DNA from: Dehalococcoidia bacterium UBA1328
GTDB taxonomy: Bacteria; Chloroflexota; Dehalococcoidia; Lucifugimonadales; Lucifugimonadaceae
Direction: 5' to 3'
Assembly: GCA_002306815.1 (NCBI GenBank)
Contig: DBTA01000003.1
Location: forward strand, 1-12,920
Length of the DNA stretch: 12,920 nucleotides
Position numbers and translations under genes: made by a program. Each line of letters opens with the position of its first letter. Position 1 is the first letter of the stretch. This document shows, piece by piece, positions 7,951 through 12,920 of the stretch. Under the pieces are notes generated by a model. That model saw only the letters and a program-made list of their open reading frames with translations. It searched no databases and was not told where the DNA came from.

Positions 7951-10900
7951 CTAATCGGCAGATCGGGTTAGCTCGTGAAGTGGTCGTCGCAGGAAACTAA
8001 TGAACGACGAAGCTACTCCTACGAACCCGGCGGCACTTGCGGTGATGAGGATCACAAGCACCGGCCACCACGTGATCTGCAAAATGAATGGCGGAAGTAA
8101 CGCACGCCCAGTTTCTGAGTACGCGAGCGTACCGACAGCAACTCGACTCGCAAAGAGACCTGCAGCAACACCGACAACAATTCCCAGAACAGCGACTATT
8201 CCGTGTTCGATCGCTGCATTTCGCATGAAGCCCGACTTACTTAGGCCCATAGCTCGCAAATACGCCGAGTCGTGAATAGTGCGAGAAGAGTGAGCCACCA
8301 GATAAGTGACATATCCGAGAACCAACGCTATACCGCCGATAATCAGCGAGACTATGCTCATTCCTCTCCAACCGGCGACTGTAAGTGGGTCGATGATCGA
8401 ATTTTCGATTCGTGCCGCCCTATCCTTAAGACTAGATCCCTTATAAAGCTCTCTGACGCGCTCGGTTGTTTCTGCGTGCGTCTCCTCGTCAATGTCAAGG
8501 AAAACTTCGTTGGCACTAATACTCGATAGCCCTCGGAGCTCCACGAAACTCAGTAGTGTTTCTACGTCGAGAACCATGAACGGCTGGCGATCTGGATCGA
8601 GCGTCGGGAATAACGTAGTCGAACCGACCGGCAATACAGGAATGAATCCACCAGCGATTTGAACAACTATGGGTTCACCTATTGCGCTGCCCGTAAGTGC
8701 AAGGAAGTTGTCAGATACAATCGCCGGCACTGGCTCACCGGTTGCGCTCCGGTAAACACCGCGTACACCTGCAACGGTACCTCTTTCCAACGTCATTTGG
8801 CCAACACCAGTGCCCGGTGCTCCTATTCCCGACGGTTCGAGGACGTCTTCAAACGAATCGTCCAATCCATTCGAAGTAGGGAACGGTGTCCACAGGCTGT
8901 TGTTGTCGAAATCAAGAAGCGTCACCTCGAAATCAGGACCCATGGCCACGAGGTCATCTATCGACCAGACAGTTGGAGAACCGCCATCAGCTCCGACCTG
9001 CATGAAGGTTTGGAGTGAAACGATCTCAATTGGATCGGCGAAGTGGCTGGGTATATTGGTAGTAATGTGCTCCCACTCCTCCCCAATCTGCCCAAAGGTG
9101 ACCGGGGCTTGACGTCCCTCGGAGTCGGACAATACGACCCAGAAGAAGTGGTTTTGTACGTACGGATGCTGTTTGGTCCACACCGACAGTGAAGTCGTGT
9201 CAGGCGGGAGGATCAGACGTTCTGGCTTTGATGGCAGGCCTACCAATTCGAAAAGCTCTGTTAGTGGTTCGTCTGCAAAATCGTCGCGGAACCACGCCAT
9301 TTGAGGGAACTTGTCGGCCTCAACCGCAAGGGCATTGAACTCCAGACCTAGTTCGGAGGTCCCGAATTTGGCCTTATGTCGAAACGCCTTTGTAGCGATG
9401 TTTACGCCCTCTACCTCATTGAGAGCATCAATGTCAGATTGCAGAACGTCGAGGTGCACTCCGCCCGGAAGTAGCCTCAGATTCGTGCCGTTATCGTAGA
9501 AGATCTGTTCACGATCGCTGCGTTCGAGAGTGGATCCAAGAGTTCCGACCATCACTCCCAGGCCTGACCCAAGAATGATTAGCAACACCGGCCAGGCATA
9601 CCAGTACGGGCTTCTACCCAGTCGCCAGAATCCCACGGCAGAAGACGCAGAGGTGAATTGAGTGGCAATCCATGCCGACGAACGAGTGATCACGGGGAAA
9701 GCTCTAAGCATGATTAAAGCCACGGAAATCAGCAACATAGCCGGAGCGAACAGCAGCATAGGGTCGGTCGTGATATCGCCATCTCGGTCAGCGGCAACAA
9801 CACCGCGACTCGATATCTCCAACAAGAAAATCCCGCCAAGAATTATCACGAGAATGTCGATATAGAGGCGCTGAAATACTGGTGGGCTGTCAGGACGTGC
9901 CCGTTTGCGATCGATGTTTGATATGCCTGACCGCGCTACTAATAGCGTTGGAACCAGAATGATTACGAACGATAGAACTGCTGCCACCAACGCCCATACC
10001 CACACCATTACTGAGAGCTCAACCGGCAAATTCCGTCCGTCGGTGAGTGATTCAAATACAGGTAGACGACCAGCAAATCCAATGGCAAAAAACGCAATTA
10101 ACGGCGAAATCAAAGCTGGAAGACCAACTGTCACTGTCGCTTCGATGATTTGGACCTTCATCACCTGGAACGTCGAAAGACCTCGAGATCGCAGCATTAC
10201 GGTTTCTAATTCGCGTTTTCGGGCGATTAGCCCGGCGACGAGAAACAGGTAGTAACCAACAACTCCCACAGCTAGAGCCGCCAGTAAAAGCGCCGGCAAC
10301 CGAAGGAACAGCATTTTCTGATCCATCCCTCGAACTGCAGATAGCGCTCCAAGTAATGCGTGCGAACGCGGCAGTTCATTTGTCGCGGTAGCCTCGAACC
10401 TGTTCATCGATTCCACCAGTTCGCCAGATCTTCCGTCGGCAATCTTGTCACCATCTGTGAACAGAATTCGGGAATAAGACATTGGTAGTCCCGCATTAGA
10501 CGGGCCAACACCTTGCGCTATCGTATCTTCCTCGGTGAACAAGACTATTGGGAGATCGGCTCCTCCGAATACTTGGGGAGGAAGTGGTTCGAGAATCGCA
10601 TTCGGACTGCCAAGCCAGAACTCGTCGGACTGATTCTTAATATCGAATATTCCAACTATTTCGGCCTTTACGACACCTGACGCACGAGACACAGATGTTG
10701 CAGCAACTATGTCCCCAACGTTGAGGTCATCAAATTTGTCACCGTGGCGGATACGTTTGGAACGATTAACATAAATCGCAGCTTCAACGACCAAGCTGCC
10801 GTCTTCGCTTTCTCGTATTTGTTGGCGAGGTGCCCGGCCTTCGATGTAGTTCACCGCTTCGAAGAACCCTTCCATTTCATGAAAATACGCTTTGGATGCA

Positions 10901-11277
10901 AGAGGACCGCGCTGAGTTATTGTCGGGGTTTCGGGATTAGTGTCTTCAATGCCCCAGTAGTGAGCCCGAGATTTAATCCTGGTCGAGCGGTCGGTAATGA
11001 TGGATTCAAGGAGCGGATCTAATGAGTTGTCGACGACAGTGTCGGCGAACTCGATTTCTTTTGCCTCGAGCGGAATCCAGTCCGAGATCAGACCAATGTT
11101 CTTGTTGTGCTTGCCAACTCGGTCAACAACGTCCGCCAACCCAACTTTTTCAAGCGAGCGAAGATAAATCGGCCCTCCTGCCATAACAGTGGAGGCAAGA
11201 AATACAGCAACTAAAATACCCAGAGCCAGAGATCTGTCTCCACGCGCGCGGAGCTGTACAAATCGAGAAAAGTTCAA
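7951..11277 (-). CDS. Large duplicated FtsX-type ABC transporter permease
   Basis: This 1108-residue membrane protein carries two FtsX/MacB-type permease units in one chain. Order by residue: a first helix near 17-36 (LALGILVAVFLAST), an extracytoplasmic domain about 40-320, an FtsX block with helices near 326-352, 378-402 and 421-447, further helices near 470-487, 507-526 and 560-582, a second extracytoplasmic domain about 583-965, and a C-terminal FtsX block with helices near 972-996, 1024-1044 and 1070-1092. Ten helices and two external domains suggest a LolC/LolE- or MacB-like mechanism that moves lipoproteins, lipids or peptides by mechanotransmission. Such permeases need a separate ATPase, and none is encoded in this window. 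Start TTG 11277 is preceded by GGAACC nine bases upstream and by an in-frame stop, which limits alternatives. Confidence 0.9.
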   Translation of the reverse strand: MNFSRFVQLRARGDRSLALGILVAVFLASTVMAGGPIYLRSLEKVGLADVVDRVGKHNKNIGLISDWIPLEAKEIEFADTVVDNSLDPLLESIITDRSTRIKSRAHYWGIEDTNPETPTITQRGPLASKAYFHEMEGFFEAVNYIEGRAPRQQIRESEDGSLVVEAAIYVNRSKRIRHGDKFDDLNVGDIVAATSVSRASGVVKAEIVGIFDIKNQSDEFWLGSPNAILEPLPPQVFGGADLPIVLFTEEDTIAQGVGPSNAGLPMSYSRILFTDGDKIADGRSGELVESMNRFEATATNELPRSHALLGALSAVRGMDQKMLFLRLPALLLAALAVGVVGYYLFLVAGLIARKRELETVMLRSRGLSTFQVMKVQIIEATVTVGLPALISPLIAFFAIGFAGRLPVFESLTDGRNLPVELSVMVWVWALVAAVLSFVIILVPTLLVARSGISNIDRKRARPDSPPVFQRLYIDILVIILGGIFLLEISSRGVVAADRDGDITTDPMLLFAPAMLLISVALIMLRAFPVITRSSAWIATQFTSASSAVGFWRLGRSPYWYAWPVLLIILGSGLGVMVGTLGSTLERSDREQIFYDNGTNLRLLPGGVHLDVLQSDIDALNEVEGVNIATKAFRHKAKFGTSELGLEFNALAVEADKFPQMAWFRDDFADEPLTELFELVGLPSKPERLILPPDTTSLSVWTKQHPYVQNHFFWVVLSDSEGRQAPVTFGQIGEEWEHITTNIPSHFADPIEIVSLQTFMQVGADGGSPTVWSIDDLVAMGPDFEVTLLDFDNNSLWTPFPTSNGLDDSFEDVLEPSGIGAPGTGVGQMTLERGTVAGVRGVYRSATGEPVPAIVSDNFLALTGSAIGEPIVVQIAGGFIPVLPVGSTTLFPTLDPDRQPFMVLDVETLLSFVELRGLSSISANEVFLDIDEETHAETTERVRELYKGSSLKDRAARIENSIIDPLTVAGWRGMSIVSLIIGGIALVLGYVTYLVAHSSRTIHDSAYLRAMGLSKSGFMRNAAIEHGIVAVLGIVVGVAAGLFASRVAVGTLAYSETGRALLPPFILQITWWPVLVILITASAAGFVGVASSFISFLRRPLHELTRSAD

Positions 11278-11357
11278 GATAGAGGTTCCGATAATTTTTC
11301 GAACGAGTCAGTGACCATCGTCGATCGAATTCTCGATAGTGGATCAACCAACCGAAT

Positions 11358-11363
11358 TTTATA
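11358..11363 (-). promoter_or_regulatory. Candidate -10 box of the FtsX-permease gene
   Basis: On the minus strand TATAAA lies about 80 bases before the TTG start, with a weak TATTTA at the -35 position after a 17-base spacer. It would give a leader of roughly 75 nt. The AT-rich match is seen; its use is inferred. Confidence 0.3.
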
Positions 11364-11395
11364 CGACTAAACCAACTGGTAAATAACAACTTTAA

Positions 11396-11453
11396 GATTG
11401 AGTCCGACGGTCTCTGAAAATCCCAAATAAGGGGCCGGCTTTCGGGCTCAATC
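11396..11453. repeat. 12-bp inverted repeat, candidate structured leader
   Basis: Arms GATTGAGTCCGA (11396-11407) and TCGGGCTCAATC (11442-11453) pair over 12 bp with one G-U. Inside, CGG (11408-11410) can pair with a CCG near 11435, and CCC-AAATAA-GGG forms an inner hairpin, so the whole segment folds as an elongated stem on the plus strand. No T-run follows on either strand, which argues against a terminator. It ends 33 bases before the small lipoprotein ORF, so a 5' leader element or a small structured RNA are both possible. It matches no riboswitch I recognise. Confidence 0.5.
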
Positions 11454-11486
11454 CAATGGCAAGTCAACCATCATGCAATGCCACAC

Positions 11487-11677
11487 ATGCATTTTAAACG
11501 GACACTATTCGCTTGGGTCTACTTGGCCATAATGACGCTAATCTTTGCAGTCAGTTGCAGCTCGAAGTCGGATCTCGCTACCGAGGAAAGCATCGAAAAA
11601 AACCGCGCGTTGACGTGTGGCAAATCGTAGTCGAAGTTAAAGATGCACATATGAAGCTTTTCAAGTCGATCATCTAA
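11487..11677 (+). CDS. Small lipoprotein, apparently split by a frameshift at A_AAA_AAC
   Basis: ATG 11487 opens a textbook lipoprotein signal: basic MHFKR, a hydrophobic run (TLFAWVYLAIMTLIFA) and lipobox AVSC with Cys24 followed by SSKS. In frame 0 the ORF stops at TAG 11628-11630 (47 residues). At 11597-11603 the frame reads A_AAA_AAC; moving to the -1 frame there continues for 24 codons, including VDVWQIVVEVKDAHMKL, to TAA 11675-11677, for a product of about 63 residues. The -1 tail looks more protein-like than the frame-0 tail and ends 25 bases before a terminator, so the joined reading is my preferred gene model. A decayed gene, a homopolymer sequencing error and programmed frameshifting are all open. 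No clear ribosome site is visible; in-frame ATG 11478 is an alternative start. No family is recognised. Confidence 0.5.
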
Positions 11678-11701
11678 CCCAACCCACAGAAGCGACTCGA
11701 C

Positions 11702-11735
11702 AAAAAAAGCACCGCCGAAATGGCGGTGCTTTTTG
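11702..11735. terminator. Bidirectional rho-independent terminator
   Basis: GCACCGCC and GGCGGTGC form a perfect 8-bp GC-rich stem around GAAAT, flanked by seven A on the left and five T on the right. It therefore has a U-tract in both directions and can end the plus-strand lipoprotein transcript and the minus-strand tRNA transcript. Confidence 0.92.
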
Positions 11736-11741
11736 TTCAAA

Positions 11742-11818
11742 TGGTGGGCCTGGGATGACTCGAACATCCGACCTCTACTTTATCAGAGTAGCACTCTAAC
11801 CGGCTGAGCTACAGGCCC
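11742..11818 (-). tRNA. tRNA-Ile (anticodon GAT), CCA encoded
   Basis: The minus strand from 11818 folds as a full cloverleaf of 74 nt plus an encoded CCA (11742-11744). The acceptor stem is GGGCCTG/CAGGCCC, the D-arm GCTC/GAGT, the anticodon stem CTACT/AGTAG with loop CTGATAA, the variable region AGGTC, and the T-arm GGATG-TTCGAGT-CATCC. The anticodon GAT (11782-11784 on the plus strand) reads ATC/ATT isoleucine codons, and the discriminator is A. It stands alone, not in an rRNA spacer within this window, and ends six bases before the terminator stem region. A weak TTGAAT/TAAAAT pair with a 15-base spacer (11900-11905 and 11879-11884) could be its promoter. Confidence 0.97.
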
Positions 11819-12013
11819 TTGTCGTTACCGCTACCCGGGTGCGGAGTAAGCAGTACGCAAGACCAAATTTTACAACTGATTTTACGTGATTGTGTGGGCA
11901 TTCAATGGCAATATGTATCGTTATTTTTCTGGAATCTGCACATTGATAATCCAAGACTGGGCACTAATCGTCGCTGAACAAGTTGCTAAACGATAGGAGT
12001 CAGTACACCACGA

Positions 12014-12433
12014 TTAACAGTCTCTTCGCCCAGCTCCCTCTAAATCGATCACGATTTCAACCGGAGCGTTTCGGGCGACGATCAGAACAAGATCATCGGT
12101 TTCTGAGGTGTTTACCGGTTGGTGATTGGCGTGAGGGGGAACGAATATAAAGTCGCCTGGTCCAACTTGTTCTTCGACATCAAGTTTTTCACCTGAGAGA
12201 AAGAGTCCTTCTCCACTGACGACGTAAATCGATGATTCACAATTGACGTGATAGTGAGCAGCCGAGCATCGACCAGGAGGGACGGTTGCAATCGCCATGT
12301 GAATCCCGGTGGAACCCGTGAGTGATTCGGATACGCCAGCAAGTCGCGTCATAGCACCTGAGTTGATCTCGACTTCAAGGTTGTCCGGTTTGGTGATAAC
12401 GATTTCGCTGGCAGTGCCTTGGTGATGTGTCAT
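12014..12433 (-). CDS. Single-domain cupin protein
   Basis: This 139-residue protein (from ATG 12433) is a small beta-barrel cupin, probably binding a divalent metal. Motif 1 is GRCSAAHYHVNCES with metal-ligand candidates His60, His62 and Glu66, followed by IYVVSGEG. Motif 2 is GDFIFVPPHANHQPVN with His104. This is the pattern of sugar-isomerase-like or dioxygenase-like single cupins; the substrate cannot be predicted. TTG 12451 in frame, with AGGA very close upstream, is an alternative start adding six residues. The gene is flanked by intergenic DNA on both sides and appears monocistronic. No good terminator is seen after its stop. Confidence 0.88.
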   Translation of the reverse strand: MTHHQGTASEIVITKPDNLEVEINSGAMTRLAGVSESLTGSTGIHMAIATVPPGRCSAAHYHVNCESSIYVVSGEGLFLSGEKLDVEEQVGPGDFIFVPPHANHQPVNTSETDDLVLIVARNAPVEIVIDLEGAGRRDC

Positions 12434-12556
12434 GGGTCGGATATTTCTCAAGAGTCCTAATTACGGCCTTCTATCCCTTTAGGAAGGATTGAGGTGAGCG
12501 GAATGCCCCCCAATAAATCTTACTCTCAGATACATGTGTACACGCTATCCCCTCAA

Positions 12557-12588
12557 CCTAGCCTTCTCCCTCGGGGAGAAGGGACTAG
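12557..12588. repeat. REP-like intergenic hairpin
   Basis: CCTTCTCCC (12562-12570) and GGGAGAAGG (12574-12582) form a perfect 9-bp stem around TCG, flanked by CTAG on both outer sides. The C-rich/G-rich palindrome inside non-coding DNA is the style of dispersed REP-type elements. Only one copy is in the window, so repetition in the genome is inferred. Confidence 0.55.
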
Positions 12589-12654
12589 TCGCGAATCGAT
12601 TAGTAGTGGGCTCTTCGTAGATTTGAATGCTTACCAAAATCTCGTCGGACGCGA

Positions 12655-12680
12655 AAAGACCCCGTATAAGCGGGGTCTTT
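12655..12680. terminator. Strong terminator hairpin
   Basis: AAAGACCCCG and CGGGGTCTTT pair over 10 bp around TATAAG. On the minus strand the stem is followed by TTTTCGCG, on the plus strand by the weaker TCTTTATTC. The minus direction fits best, ending a transcript that enters from the right edge. Confidence 0.75.
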
Positions 12681-12844
12681 ATTCAGTACCTTAACGACTG
12701 AACAGTGAACAGAAAGAATGTCTATATTTTCGAAGTTTTGAGACTCTGAAAAGAGTCTTTGATTTTGGTTCAACAGGGTTTGTTGGTTGAAAGTTCAGTC
12801 TAGCGAGCCCCTTCCACTCTCCCAGGACCTAAGCGATAAATCGC

Positions 12845-12919
12845 CTAGACGCCGAGTTCGGGAATCTCGCTCAAGAAAGACCTCTCATTCAACCGCCTGT
12901 TGGTCGACCTAGGTAGCCT
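12845..12919 (-). CDS. Possible C-terminal tail of a gene entering from the right
   Basis: On the minus strand one frame is open from the window edge for 24 codons to TAG 12845-12847, ending NERSFLSEIPELGV. The composition is protein-like and a terminator lies about 165 bases downstream, but the stretch is too short to assign. The same segment can also be read as part of a structured RNA, so this is only a candidate. Confidence 0.2.
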   Translation of the reverse strand, partial: RLPRSTNRRLNERSFLSEIPELGV

Positions 12920-12920
12920 C

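Larger units (their letters stand above)
12434..12920. other. Gene-poor stretch upstream of the cupin gene
   Basis: No convincing protein-coding gene lies here apart from a possible C-terminal tail at the extreme right edge. The stretch holds a REP-like hairpin (12557-12588), a strong terminator-type hairpin (12655-12680), a small 6-bp hairpin (GAGTCT/AGACTC with its loop near 12749) and unassigned sequence to the edge. Frequent stops in all frames support non-coding status. Confidence 0.6.

Noticed and set aside
11519..11767. Minus-strand ORF of 82 codons
   Set aside because: It starts inside the tRNA-Ile gene and reads through the terminator hairpin, and it is antisense to the lipoprotein ORF.
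11965..12016. TAATCGT/ACGATTA inverted repeat after the cupin stop
   Set aside because: Seven-bp arms with a 38-nt gap and no T-run; likely chance and not a usable terminator.
12494..12694. Plus-strand ORF of 66 codons
   Set aside because: Its centre (SPQPSLLPRGEGTS) is the typical false translation of a REP-type hairpin, and its end runs through the terminator stem; composition is otherwise unlike a protein.
12787..12899. Call of a 5S rRNA gene on the minus strand
   Set aside because: CCGAACTCGG and GGGAGAGT are suggestive, but the conserved CCCAU loop is absent and the distance between the two motifs is about 18 nt too short; kept only as an observation.

Overview
The window looks like chromosomal DNA of a free-living bacterium. 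My best guess is a member of the Chloroflexota (Dehalococcoidia or SAR202-like). That rests on the giant duplicated FtsX-type permease, the mix of catabolic enzymes, frequent GTG and TTG starts and a REP-like intergenic hairpin; it is inference, not proof. I see no phage, transposase, plasmid or CRISPR signature.

Layout, left to right. (1) 1-1288, minus: the nearly complete gene for an O-acetylhomoserine sulfhydrylase (MetY-like), cut at its C-terminus by the window edge, with a 254-bp upstream region holding two abutting 15-bp palindromes. (2) 1543-2766, minus: a cytoplasmic serine beta-lactamase/esterase-fold hydrolase, divergent from (3) a plus-strand pair, an HpcH/HpaI-type 2-oxo acid aldolase (2841-3611) and a nucleoside-phosphorylase-fold protein (3620-4375). 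(4) 4407-5010: what looks like a deletion scar, with a short minus-strand coding tail of unknown family facing away from the C-terminal half of a GH88/GH105 unsaturated glycuronyl hydrolase. (5) 5007-6661, minus: a Nudix hydrolase translationally coupled to an FAD-dependent amino-acid/sarcosine-oxidase-like enzyme. (6) 6756-7949, plus: a membrane-anchored alpha/beta hydrolase, whose stop lies one base from the stop of (7) 7951-11277, minus, an 1108-residue double-FtsX permease. (8) 11396-11677, plus: a 12-bp inverted-repeat stem followed by a tiny lipoprotein gene that carries an A_AAA_AAC slippery heptamer and is probably split or frameshifted. (9) A bidirectional terminator and a CCA-encoding tRNA-Ile(GAT) on the minus strand. 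(10) 12014-12433, minus: a single-domain cupin. (11) 12434-12920: no confident gene, but a REP-like hairpin, a strong terminator hairpin and an unassigned right-edge segment.

How the genes fit together: the aldolase, the phosphorylase-like protein and the GH88 remnant could be what is left of a locus for breaking down uronate- or rhamnose-containing polysaccharide. MetY assimilates sulfide into homocysteine. The Nudix/oxidase pair looks like a housekeeping operon. The lone permease has no ATPase in this window. The points most worth checking are the small lipoprotein with its slippery site and structured leader (11396-11677) and the double 5' truncation near 4500.
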